64,000 bases of DNA from Bursaphelenchus xylophilus (Eukaryota; Nematoda; Chromadorea; Rhabditida; Aphelenchoididae), in contig CAJFCV020000006.1 in NCBI GenBank assembly GCA_904066235.2, forward strand, positions 5,518,001 to 5,582,000, in the 5' to 3' direction. Shown here piece after piece: positions 50,766 through 64,000 of this stretch (its first letter is position 1; each line of letters begins with the position of its first letter). The translations under genes and the position numbers were made by a program. A model generated the notes under the pieces. That model did no database searches, had not been told where the DNA came from, and was given only the letters and a program-made list of their open reading frames with translations.

Positions 50766-51658
50766 ATGAAGTTGGTCTGGTTGAATTTACTGGTGATTAC
50801 TACTTATTTAATAGCTGTTTCCCAGGCCATTAGACGGCCGATTTGCCATTTCCTTCTTCGAGATTTCAGTGGCACTTTTGTTGAGGTTATGAGGAAATGC
50901 CCTGCGGGTAAGTTGCTCAATTTAAAAAAATCGGTCATTCTTTAAAGGGGTTGTATTAAATAAAAAAATCTTTGACCTCAAACTTTAGGGACATCATATT
51001 GCGCCGCGAGAGTGTCAAATGCGACTGGCCTCAGCTCATTAGTTGTTGATCATTACGAGTTTTATTGTGAAAATGAGAGAAATGTAAGGGTCTTCGTATC
51101 TTGTGAGCAATGACCAAGTGTAATATAATGCACCTCCTCTTCCAGATAACCCTGAATCTGCAAATCCCGGAAGCCCCGAATCAAGGCTGTTATCCCTTTG
51201 GGCCCTCAGGCTCTGAGTTTGTTTGTTTCTGTCACGAAGACTTCTGTAATAACAAGGAGAATATGGAAGAGATCTTCCTGTCATTCAGAAAATTTGTTCA
51301 TCTTTCTTCTGCCCCTCTTCCTCCGCATGTCCATATCAATAATCATCATGTCCATCCCCAGAATGTTCTCGAATTCCAGCCTCATCTGGGCCAAGTTCAG
51401 CCAATCACGTCCAATATTGTGAATGAACAGGTAATCGCGATGAGTAATGTGGAGACGGCAACTGCACCTGTCAGAAAGGTCGCGGCCAATGAATTAAAGT
51501 CATTCAACCCATTGCCTCGGCCACGACAAGACGGAACCGTGATTCGGAATCGGGCGGTGAGGGATACGAACAGGAATCTGAGACCCTTCGAGACCAAAGT
51601 AAAAACGCAGCAGATCTTCCTGATCAATGAGGACTCGCCTAAAGTCAAACATGGGTAA
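50766..51658 (+). CDS. Secreted Ly6/ET-module-like protein with long disordered tail
   Basis: Exons 50766-50907, 50989-51083 and 51146-51658 encode 249 aa. Residues 1-20 form a signal peptide (MKLVWLNLLVITTYLIAVSQ). Residues 24-115 carry eight cysteines ending in VCFCHEDFCNN, the CxC...DxCN closing pattern of Ly6/uPAR and nematode ET modules. The remaining ~135 residues are His/Pro-rich then basic and lack cysteines. There is no C-terminal hydrophobic segment, so the protein should be secreted rather than GPI-anchored, unless the final exon is spliced differently at the GTAAGA that overlaps the stop. Ligand and function are unknown. Three-finger folds usually mediate protein binding. Confidence 0.7.
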
Positions 51659-51750
51659 GACTGATACGTACTGTGTCGTATCACCTTCATCTTAAAAACA
51701 AAAGTACTAAAATTTGATATTACACTTGAAGATGACATTGGAAACAGAAA

Positions 51751-51756
51751 AATAAA
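51751..51756 (+). terminator. Polyadenylation signal of the Ly6/ET-like gene
   Basis: AATAAA 93 bp after the stop codon. Confidence 0.5.
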
Positions 51757-51864
51757 TTAATTTCAAATTCATTTCACATTTGTAGCAAAATTACGTGATT
51801 TTGGACAACTGCCTGAGGAAAATTTTAAAAGGGCAAAATTTGCGATATTTCATAGATTTCGTAT

Positions 51865-51870
51865 TTTATT
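51865..51870 (-). terminator. Polyadenylation signal of yap-1
   Basis: TTTATT on the plus strand reads AATAAA on the minus strand, about 270 bp after the yap-1 stop. Confidence 0.4.
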
Positions 51871-52139
51871 TTAATTACAATATATATGTCTCGGTCGCCA
51901 AATAATGGATTCATAAAATTCTATGGTTCTGTTGAAAGATGAGAAAAGAGGATGACTATGTTGAGGGATGACTATCTATGGTAACGAATATGATACAAAT
52001 ATAATATAACTGTACTGAGGAATGGAACTGGAGAATGTTGGTTGGGAAAGGCTGGGCAAACACCACGAGGCGACCACTTTCTTCGGCACAAGAAAGCGAT
52101 AAATAGGATAAATACGGGCGAGTCCACGCAAAGGGACTC

Positions 52140-54750
<2,611 letters not shown>

Positions 54751-57232
54751 CTTGCCGATGAAATCACGTCAGTCACGTGGACTTGGCCAAAAAACAGCTT
54801 TGAAGGCGATCTCTGCTATCTTCTTGATGTTCTCAACAGCTTCTTTGTTGGTTTTGTCCTCTTTCTCCGGCCTCTCCGCTCTTTCCACACTCTCTTTCCA
54901 ACCCAGGCGATGTTGTTGACCACGAACAACACGGAACAACCGGTCACTGAAAGAAGAGTTAAGCGATGAAATGCTAACAATATGAGAATGGTTGTTAACG
55001 ACACAACAACGTCACAACGTCGAACGCGAACAACATAATATTATTGAAGACGACGATTGACACTTATGTCTACGAAAGATCAGAGTGAGGGGAAAAGGAA
55101 GGCGCATCGTTATCATTGATCGGGAGAGAGAGAAGGGGGCACGGGCTGATGGGAGGGGGGAGGTCGAGATTGTGACTCATTCCCCGGGGACACAATCTCC
55201 GGTGGCACCGTTCCGCCATTGTTTTTGTTTCGGAACAGCCAGATTACAATCAAAACAACCTAAGTAAAGGCTCAGCTGAAAAAAGATCGCCTCGGGGCAT
55301 GTTTTTGTCATTCCGAAATATTGATTGATAAAAGAGTTAAGGGCCGAGAAGTCGTCTCGCAAAATCCGAAATTCAAAAAATTGTAAAAAAAAATGCAAAT
55401 TGTTGAAGATCGATAAAGAAAAAAAGAATCATGGATAACATAACCAGGAAAGGAGGGGCCACCTTCCGTTCACAGAAAAGTAAACAGATAACCTCGACCT
55501 CATGATTACCACAATTCTTATCACAACTTTTCTTCTGCGCCCTCCCCACTTTTTGTTATATTTCGTCATCAATAAACCCTCAGGCTCTCTCCAAAAAGTC
55601 ATTAACCGAATTCAAGAATTCCCTCAAATGAATATTCAACTCGAATATTGATTAGCCCTAAGGACAAGAACCTCGAGGCTGTGTTATCAGAACGAAAAAA
55701 CTGATTGGACGAACCTCGGAAAATCAAAATAATTAGAGAGTCAAAGAGAGAAAGCCCTCAGGCGACGGCCCTGTCCCGCTTCCGGCCCTCCGGGGAACAG
55801 GTGATCTGTGACCGACATCTCCCGAAATTATACTTGTCTGCCCGCGGGTCTAGTTGTACAAATTAAGGCGAACAAAATAAGAAAATAGAGCTCATAAAAA
55901 TAGAAACCGAAAAAAGATCAGTGAATAAAAAAAGATATCAGTTAATGACTAAAAGGGAACCTGGCTACTCGATTAGAGTAGTCTTGTGCAACACAACCAC
56001 CCCTAAACCAATGAATTGCCCCATAAGGAGCCCGAATTAACTGTAAAATTTCAAAACACATTAAATCTAACGACTTATTGGACACGGGAATCGGGATTTA
56101 CACCCATTGACGTCCCAAATGTACGAAAAATGTACGGTACTTGCAGAGAAACGATTACGAAAATTAAATAAATTATAATACTTTCTAAAATTGCAATGCT
56201 TTTAATCCAGGCCAGCCTTACATGTCAGAGCAGACTGAAAAAAGATCAAACGCTCCAATTTTTCTCAAATTTTGGATGCCTCACTTAATTCCAACCTGCA
56301 AAAAATTTTCTTTTTTGCCGAAATTACTCAACGGATTTTAAAGACGAGAGTCTAGGGAAAATGAAGGGGACGCTTAGAGAAAAAAGACGATTCTCTCTCA
56401 ATCTGCGGGAATTTTAGCAAAATATATTATTTTACCATTTTCAGCTACAAATTCTCACTAATTTCCTCTGTAAATGCATCGAGAAAAGATAACGGAGGGA
56501 AGAGTAAGTGATGAGTGTCATTTACTGTGTTCCAGATCACACACTTTGGAAGCGCTGTTCAACCGTACAGTGAAGCGAAGAAGCCCGCGAAAGTACCTCA
56601 AAACCCGGAGAAAACCGGCCGCCCTACACTTCTTTTTCTGGACCTTTCATTAACGAACAAATCAACTACAAAACGATGGGAAGGGGCAACGAGTTGCATG
56701 TTGAATACAAAAAAAAAGACATTGATTGAGTCATCAGCCGACCGGGAGAGTAAGAGCCTTAAAATCAATGACTCAAATCGCCCAAAACTGAGGCAAAAGA
56801 AAAGATAACACGTAACAGCGCTCATCCCGATGTAACCAAATCCACCTACACTCCGTGTTACACATGATGTCATCCGATTTCACAATCAAAACACGAATCT
56901 AAGGCGCTTTTTCATGGCTTTGCAATACCACAAATGTGCACAAGTGGTTAGGGGGAATGATGGCATCATGAACAAAAATAAGGAGACGTTGCAACCAAAA
57001 CCCCAAGGGTTCTCCTTGAATTTCCCCTAGAATCGCGAAACGAATCAACGAAAATAGAAAAGACCCGCTCCTTAACCACCGAAGCACGTGCCAGATCAGA
57101 GCCGAAGGGGATCTGTCGCTGAACTTGAAGCAAAACCCGAACGACCGGACACTGACAGCAAAGGTCAAGGGCGGACAGGTACAAAGCGAGGAGTCGCGGC
57201 TGCTTAAGGTCTTCTGGGGGGCTGGCGAGGTT
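54751..57232. other. yap-1 upstream region
   Basis: No exon with support on either strand. AP-2-like GCCCTCAGGC at 55754-55763. GC content rises toward 57 kb. Confidence 0.4.
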
Positions 57233-57254
57233 GGGGCGGGGGTCGGGGCGGGGG
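57233..57254 (+). promoter_or_regulatory. Putative G-quadruplex motif
   Basis: Four G-runs of 4-5 with one- or two-base spacers (GGGG C GGGGG TC GGGG C GGGGG), inside a 500-bp GC-rich patch that is exceptional for this AT-rich DNA. Very short loops favour a stable quadruplex. It lies 2.5 kb upstream of the yap-1 start. Confidence 0.45.
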
Positions 57255-58923
57255 TGATCAGCGACGGAACGGGCGCGATGACCTGAGGAACAAGCCGAGG
57301 GCCAGATGAGCGCGATCCCCCGATCCGAAGGCAGCAGCGACGAGAAAGGGGGCGCTTTCTTCAGCCCCGCCGAAACACCTCGAATCGAACGCCCGTGCGT
57401 GATTCTCCGACGGTTTTTGGGTGTGGTGCGGAACACAGAAGACGGGCAGAGCGGAGGGAGCGAGATGGTCGCGCGAAAACTGCGTCAAACCCGCAAGAAA
57501 AGACCGAAAATACGGCTAACTCGAAGAAGGAGAAGAAGACGGTCCCCCACCCGTTACCCATTCGACCTCAGGTCGAGCATGTCCTTAGGGTCGATGCGCC
57601 TCGAGTGGGGACACGTGCGCGCGATCCATCTTTGGAAGTTTTTTTTTTCGAATGCTCCAGGCGATAAGTGGGGGTGGCGACGTCAAATCGCGAAGGAGGA
57701 AGTTGATCTTGAGATCAGAGGTTCAAGGAGTTCCGATGAATTATTACTCATCCATGATATGACATATCTCGTTGATTTGTATCCCCTTAAATCAGCCACC
57801 CATAGAGATGCAAATTTGCAACATTATAAGGCCAACGACCAAAAGGTGTGGTGTCCTTCCAAAAAAACATAAAATCTCTCGTTTTCTTCCGTTCCGCCCG
57901 CGGCCGGAAATGGATATAAATCGCACTTTTTTCGCTTTCTTTACTACAAGCTCGAGATCTGAAAGCCTAAGGCAATAAACTTTCGAATTGACCCGATTAT
58001 CAAGTGCACAGGGATCCCAAAAACATGTCATCCATTCATGTTTACTCTGGGATTTTATACTGATAACTACTTTCGACAAAATTAGAGTACATTGCAGCTA
58101 AATTTACAACACAAACACATATCAAAAATCATCTCAAAATTGATTTACCTCTTTTAAATATGACGGTAAACTCTCCAGAAGGCAAATATCTTCAAATACA
58201 AATAAATATTATGACACCCCACCTCCGCAGGGCCCCACCACTGCAGGTACCTGTCACCAGCTCTCTGTTTTCCTCGAAAATCCTGGCGCCAATCCAAAAA
58301 AACTGCTCTCGATTAACGGAATTCGCTCTCCCAATGTTTTTGAGGAGTTTTTTCCGTCAGATTCCCGAGGCATTAATCGATTAGAACCTGGCACTAAAGG
58401 TTACCTTCCCAGGGAAAACTTTTTTAACTTTTTTCCTTTCGGAGTTTAAGATCAAAAGAATGACTTTTTTACATCTGCCGAGTCCGTTTCACAATACTTT
58501 CGTCAGTCTTAGTCAGGCCTACAAGACTCTTCTGGCCAGCAATTTGCGGCCATTGCGAGCGGCGAAGTTGCAAAAAATTTCATTGAAATGTTCTTTTGAT
58601 TCGAATGGCTAAGTCAAAATATTTTGTAAAAAGAAGACGAGTGGGCAGAATTGAACTTGTAGATGGTGTTGGCAAGGGCTACTGTACTTTTTAAGAGGCT
58701 TTTTGAGTCTACAACAATACTCCACTCAAAAACATTTGATTTTAATTTCCTAATTAGATGACTAATGACAAAAAATCTCAAAAAAAAACGAATTAATTGA
58801 AGAAAACAACTTGTGGAAAAGTGTTATGGCATTATAAAAATCAAAAAGTCTCTCAGACAAATGCCTCATACTCCTCATGGGGTTTATGAATGAATGGTAG
58901 TCAGAACTCGGTAAAGGTGGCTT
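57255..58923. other. GC-rich patch and downstream intergenic DNA
   Basis: 57.1-57.7 kb is GC-rich, which keeps long frames open on both strands. The 188-codon plus-strand frame from 57306 has an Arg-rich low-complexity composition and no motif, so it is not called a gene. Confidence 0.4.
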
Positions 58924-58990
58924 CATTGAGACTCGAACCCGCGACTTCCCGACCCAAAAGTCCAACGCGCTGCCACTGAACCAAACGAAC
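58924..58990 (-). pseudogene. tRNA-like sequence (degenerate tRNA or tRNA-derived repeat)
   Basis: On the minus strand an A-box-like TGGTTCAGTGGCAGCGCG is followed about 35 nt later by a near-perfect B box, GGTTCGAGTCT. The T-arm pairs only in its inner three base pairs and the anticodon stem around GGACTTTTGGGTCGG does not pair properly, so it is probably not a functional tRNA. Pol III promoter function could remain. Confidence 0.45.
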
Positions 58991-59579
58991 AACCCAGCCT
59001 CCTTTTCCAAAAGACCTCCACATTCAAATGGTCTTTTTTGCAGAAAAATTGTTTGGAAAACATTCTTTTTGAAAAGCAAAATGCGTCTGTATATGTAGTT
59101 GTAAAAATAGCAAAAGATTCTCGGAAATTACTCCCGCTTTCAGACTGTTATTCCCGCACTTAAGCGGCCTATCTTTAGTGCCAGAATGATGTCTTTAAGG
59201 CTATTTTTGGGAAATAGGCGGTTCGACGCCTTTTTAATTCGTTTAAACCCAAATCTGCTTATCGTTGGTTCGCGGGATGCGTCTCATGTTGTATTTGTAA
59301 GGGGATCCCACAATTTTAACGCGAAAGAAAAGTCGTTGTAAGTGGTTTTGGTTGATATCATTCCCTTGGAATGACCTGCGGGGATTTGTAAATAATTCTA
59401 TTTTTAGTTCGTCTACCCCTTTATTGACGAATAAAATCAAGGGAAGGTCGACTGAATTGATTGCAAGCTCACTCACTTGTCAGAATCAGTTTATTATGAA
59501 CAATATAATATACATATACCTCAATTTATGAACATGTACCCGTTGTTGTTGTGTGAAGTGTAATATAATATTGCTTGCG
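58991..59579. other. Intergenic region downstream of the syntaxin gene
   Basis: No supportable feature; includes the syntaxin 3' UTR. Confidence 0.4.
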
Positions 59580-61771
59580 TCACCGCGGCATCACCAGAAT
59601 TAAAATAAGTAAGAGCAGGGCCAAAACGATCCCAATGCACACCAAAATGAGGATAATTGTCTTTCTTTGGGCCTGCTTCTTGTAGGTAACAGCTCGGGTG
59701 ATCATCTGGTTGCCTTGATGCGTATATTCGGCGGCTGTCTCCACATTCTTGGCAATATTATTGACCAAGGAATCCTAAAATCAAGAATGACATCCAAAGG
59801 TATCATAAAACCCTTCGTTTTTTAGTGAATTTATTTTTAATAATGAACAAACCTGCATGGAGACCAATTCATAGACTTCAACGAAGATGTCATTCAGCTC
59901 CCTAATACTCCTTTCCAGCCTCAGAATCTCATTATGCCGACTTGTCGCGTCCTCCAGCACATTTTGAGCAGATAAAGTCAAGGGGTTGATCTCACGGTAA
60001 AAGACTTCTTCTGAATTTGATTCCATCATACGATCTACATCTTCGGAACTTAAATTTTGGCCGGCTAGATCCAGCTGCTTCTTAACTCGTCCTGAAAACC
60101 GTTTCTATTAAAGAGTTACACATTATGTAACTTACTGGATACTCTCCTCTTGTATTCGACTTGGGTATTATTAAAAAGATGCAAAACTTCTTGCAGTCGC
60201 ATTTTCAACTGTTCACATCGATTTTTTCGTATTCGTAGTTGCGCAACCGTTGCATTTTCCGACTTCTCATATTGGCGAACGCTCAAATCAATCTCCCGGA
60301 TACGTGGCCTCAAGGCATTAATATGTTCCTTGATCTCATCGATCGCTCTTTCCAATTCGAACTTCTGTTCAGGAGAGACCAGGGTTTTCCCAAGAACAGC
60401 TACTTGCTTCTGGTTTAAATGTTTTATCCGTTCTTCCAGACGATTAATCGATTGACGGACTTCCTCGGTCTGATTCAAAATATCCATGGTATGTGCGTTG
60501 TCGTCGTTAGGGAGAGTTCGGGGGTCGATCACAACTTGGGCGGGGGCATCTTGGCGAGCTCGTTCCTGAAGGAATAACACTTTGTATTCCGTTGATATTA
60601 CATAAAATGGGAAGAAGTGCAGTAATCTTAATTCCCTCAACTTTTGCGTGCCCGATCTATCATATTAAACACGATTAAAAGACCCTCATGACATAAGCTG
60701 GATCATGAACTTGAGCTAAAGGGGAAGTACCCCAAGTGCGACGCTCAGATTTCGATGAAACTTGGCACAAATTTAGAAAAAATTTTCTAAGATATATGCG
60801 AGAATCCTAACTCGCGCTTTGCAGAAACAACCGAGATTTTTGGTCAAAAGTCGGCGAAAGGTTGACACTTTTTGCCGAATTTCGGCACGAAAAGTTTCAT
60901 GCCTATTTCTACCATAAAAGGTAATGTCTCCACAAAAAATCAATTTTTTCCGCACGAAACTAGCAAAGTTATGGCCAAAAAGAGCTTTCATTTCTGACCG
61001 CTCTCCGCGATCAGCATGCTCTCTCGGCGGCAAAGATGGTACAATATCTCGGCGGCGCCTGCAAAGCGCGAGCTAAAACTTTCGGGAATTGATATTTAGT
61101 TCATGCCCGACGTGTGTGCAAAATTTAAAGAAGATCTGAGCGTCGCACTTGGGGTACTTTCCTTGGAAGTTATATTTAAATCCAGCCGCATCTCAAGAAC
61201 TTCCATGTTAATGTCATCGATCAAACAAAAGTAATCTCTTTGCACAGATACAAAAAGTAATCCTTTCATGCATTACTCCTCCCCATATTTGGACTAATAC
61301 CGAATCCAGAGCCCTCTCTTGGTTATTTAAATAGCTTTTGTAAATAATAATATTCCCAGAGCAATCGAATCGTCATCATATAATATTATTTACTGACTCA
61401 GAGTGCACACGACGAAAATCAAAGAGGGGGCTCAGACAAAGTTACATTAGAAATTCCGGAGTCAGAGCGGATGAGAAACCTTTGCCACTTTTGGGTTTCT
61501 AGCTTCCGTCCGGTGAGGTTCAATCGTTTTCAAAATTTTTTGGATGTCAAATTATCAATTTCCAAAGCAATCAAGCTCAGAGAACGTTTAAAAAACAATC
61601 ACAATATTACGTGAAAATGTGAAATCTATTCCCTGTTTCTTTGTTCCGGCTAATATTTCATCAGACTTAATAATTTTTTGTAACATGCACCTCTCTATAG
61701 GTACATGTTATCTACAAAACTGTAACAAAGCCTGAACTCACCTGCAATTCCTTGAAGCGATCTCTGGTCAT
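59580..61771 (-). CDS. Plasma-membrane-type syntaxin (Qa-SNARE)
   Basis: Exons 61771-61742, 60565-60136, 60091-59853 and 59774-59580 encode 297 aa. The start exon (MTRDRFKELQ) matches the MTKDRL opening of syntaxin-1-type proteins. An N-terminal Habc helical bundle follows. The Qa SNARE motif runs from ERSIRELNDIFVEVYELVSMQ into DSLVNNIAKNVETA, with the zero-layer Gln in SMQ. A basic KKQAQRK and a C-terminal membrane anchor (ILILVCIGIVLALLLLILIL) complete the protein. It pairs with SNAP-25-type and synaptobrevin-type partners to fuse vesicles with the plasma membrane. It is not the neuronal UNC-64 orthologue by sequence; a SYX-2/3/4-like member is more likely. The intron after the zero-layer Gln codon uses a weak GTTTGT donor. 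Intron 1 (1.2 kb) carries a MITE. Confidence 0.9.
60723..61162. repeat. MITE in syntaxin intron 1
   Basis: GGAAGTACCCCAAGTGCGAC and the following GCTCAGAT at 60723-60750 are inverted at 61134-61162 with a single one-base indel. The element is about 440 bp with no coding capacity, and its interior contains further CGAAA/TTTCG-rich inverted stretches. Target-site duplication is not clear. The near-identical arms suggest recent insertion. Confidence 0.75.
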
Positions 61772-62798
61772 TCAGCAGCGCCTATTTTTGTATACAAAGT
61801 CTAAAATTACAATACTTTATCTTCGGTTTCCAGCAAAAACACGCCTAAATGTCACAGGCCTCCGGCTGTACAATAGAGCGGTATTATTAACTCCGAGCCC
61901 CAGATTTCGCAATCCTTTTATTATATTCTTAACCACAAGGACACCACCCACTGCAAAAGTTTCCATGCCAACAAAAAACAGAGGAATTGATTGGAAAAAA
62001 AGGAAAACACAGTGATTCAGCCGGGGAAATCGGGAAATTCACAAAAATTTGGATGAGGATTTGCGTGGAAGCGACGAGAAAAGAGGCGAGGATGAGGGCG
62101 GTTCGAACATAACGTCGAGTGTGGATTCAAGAGCGCGCAAAAAAAGGTGGTTTTGTTTGCGGAAAGGAGACTTGAACAGGTAGGTTCATCACACATACAC
62201 GGCCCGCCGAATGCCCTTCTTCTGTTTTTGGCGCTCGTTAAAGTGCAATTCCACCTCGTTTATTAAGACCGAACTTGCGGTGCAGGGAGGGAAATGGAAG
62301 CCGGTTACACGGTTCAGAAGACCCGGTCATAGAAATAAATCGGCGATTTCTTGAGAAAAAAGCGCTTCGTAATATCCTCAAACGTATTATAATATGAGAA
62401 GAGAGAGCCCACAATTTAGATTACGAGTACGGATTGATGAACGCAACACTCAAGTGCATCTCGACATTGTATAATCCCTAATCGTGTACTTTCCCTATCA
62501 ATTCATTTCAAACCAGCTAATTTTGGGATTTAGACTTTTGGGCTTCCTTTACAACTCTTTGGGTGTAAAGTATTTCCCCAGATGGACCTGAACAAATTTT
62601 TCATGTAGTAACATCGAAAATAAATGTAAAATTCTGGCACATGCAAATATATCATCCCAAAGAAACACATTTGGGGTAATTCTCCCATTAACTACCTACA
62701 GTAATTTATTGTATACGAAGGATGTCTTAAAACTATTTAATAACAACAAAATTCTTTACAAACTAGAACTAACAACCGGGATAATAAAAGAAAACGCT
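61772..62798. other. Intergenic region between syntaxin and sphingomyelin synthase
   Basis: Presumed syntaxin promoter; no coding or RNA feature supported. Confidence 0.4.
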
Positions 62799-63993
62799 TC
62801 ACTCGGATTTTCTGCCGATGGAATTCTTTTTAGGGACAAGCTGAGTAACTCTAAACACATTTTCTTTTAATTCCTCGGTCTTGTCCATAAACGGGATCTC
62901 AAATTCGTTGACGACACGACCCGCCGAACCGGACTCAAAGAACCTAAAAATATTTAGATTTACACATGACAATCATTAAATTTAATACCGTCACATTAAA
63001 GTCATAATTGCTTACCATCCTAAAGGATACCAAACTCGAACTCTCCAATCTGAGAAAGACAAATTGGCATGATGATACGCATAAGTGTGATAGAAGAGGA
63101 AGAGTCTAGAAGATATATAGAAAGCAACAAACACGTCGATACTGTAATGTTCATGCCCTGCCAAAATGAAAAAGATCCCGAAGATGTTCAATACCCATGT
63201 CATCGTATGAAGACCGTACCAATCTTCAGGGGTGTCTAAAGAACTAATTGACAATATAAAAGTAACGTACATTCCGTGATAAAATGGTTGAGTAATGTAA
63301 TTGATGTTGTATGTCCACTGAACATATAATCCCCGCAAGTTCTCACTCCTTGAATTGACATTCCCAGATGAGACCAGATATGGTAGGCTTGTTTGATCTT
63401 AGCTGACATGGTGTCATAATTCTGCAAATACCCATTTGCACTGCGTTACATTAAGACCAATTTATAAACATGTAAAGAAAGCAAAAAATATCTTTCAAAA
63501 GTCTTTTCCCACGATGATTTATCCTCTTTCCTCGAATTAAAGTCCACTCACCTTCGCCGTGCATTCAAGATGCACCCCGGGAACTGATAAGGAAGTGATA
63601 AGCATAGTCACGCATCGCAGAAGAAATACCGTGCCAAACAACGAAAAACATCGTCGCAAAATAACAACCCTAAAAAACAAACAATATTTAACAATATCGG
63701 GCTCACCTGTGTTTGTGAAAAATGATAATTGCTAAGAAAAGACCAGCTAATGCCACTCCAATAAGCTCACAGAGCTCGAAAGCCCAAGGAATAAGAGGGA
63801 GATTGTCAAGAACAAGATCGGGCAACGGAGGATACATCTTCATGTCCGGAACTCGATCATGAACAACCACCATAACCAAGGCCGTGATCCACAAAGATAA
63901 AAGGCAGTAAAAAAATGCGACCAGCAACTTTATCCACGATTTCACATGAGTGTCCGGACTCTCCACACTTCGAATTAACTCTTCTTTCGTCAT
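62799..63993 (-). CDS. Sphingomyelin synthase family, multi-pass membrane enzyme
   Basis: Exons 63993-63707, 63669-63552, 63421-63271, 63235-63016 and 62943-62799 encode 306 aa. Six hydrophobic segments are visible. Family motifs are present in order: D1-like [19 protein letters not shown], the catalytic [10 protein letters not shown] with its His, and [13 protein letters not shown] with the second His and Asp. These form the His-His-Asp triad of the lipid phosphate phosphatase-like active site. Sphingomyelin synthases transfer phosphocholine from phosphatidylcholine to ceramide in the Golgi or plasma membrane; SMSr relatives make ceramide phosphoethanolamine, and the sequence does not settle which head group is used here. 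The ATG is only seven bases from the window edge, so an upstream exon (for example a SAM domain) cannot be excluded. Confidence 0.9.
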
Positions 63994-64000
63994 CAGACCA

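Noticed and set aside
57306..57872. 188-codon plus-strand frame in the GC-rich patch
   Set aside because: Long frames on both strands are expected in GC-rich DNA; it has Arg-rich low complexity, a homopolymer T run and no domain or splice evidence.
58924..58990. Functional tRNA gene
   Set aside because: A and B boxes are present, but neither the anticodon stem nor the full T stem can pair.

Overview
The window is nuclear DNA of a nematode. It is AT-rich, with genes on both strands split by GT-AG introns that are mostly 40-500 nt, with U-rich/TTTCAG acceptors. Several ATGs sit a few bases after an unpaired TTTCAG-like acceptor, as expected for spliced-leader trans-splicing. Nematode-typical families are present: a transthyretin-like secreted protein, an EB/Lustrin/Kunitz secreted protein, and a GNAT of the nematode-expanded YitH/HolE-like type. 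The species cannot be named from the sequence.

Layout, left to right. 1-12.3 kb: 5' part of DDI1 (-, runs off the left edge), transthyretin-like gene (-), a four-helix membrane protein (+), WDR5 (+), and a GNAT acetyltransferase (-) tail to tail with WDR5. 13.5-26 kb: a large unrecognised protein (+), the EB/Lustrin/Kunitz protein (-), a candidate 35-aa spliced microprotein (-) head to head with TIMM9 (+), a 622-aa unrecognised protein (-), and UTP-glucose-1-phosphate uridylyltransferase (-) with a possible distant alternative first exon. 29.4-38.7 kb: RNA polymerase III subunit RPC3/POLR3C (+), a secreted beta-lactamase-family protein (-) whose stop codon lies 67 bp from that of RPC3, an SLC25A51-type mitochondrial NAD+ carrier (-), and a MARVEL-like tetraspan protein (+). 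40-50.3 kb: one gene (+) for a SKICH-domain/coiled-coil protein, spread by two giant introns. 50.8-64 kb: a secreted Ly6/ET-like protein (+), yap-1 (-), a long gene-poor GC-elevated upstream region, a Qa-SNARE syntaxin (-) with a MITE in its first intron, and a sphingomyelin synthase (-) at the right edge.

Most genes are unrelated housekeeping or secretory genes, and no operon is evident. The Hippo effector YAP keeps two HxRxxS Warts/LATS-type sites, one WW domain and a glutamine-rich C-terminus. The most unusual non-coding signal is a family of short palindromes (consensus near TGCCCTSAGGGCA). They are concentrated around and inside the SKICH gene and resemble the AP-2 transcription-factor consensus. 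Several short inverted-repeat elements (MITE/foldback candidates) are also described. Exon models were built by hand from splice signals and reading-frame continuity; no database search was possible.
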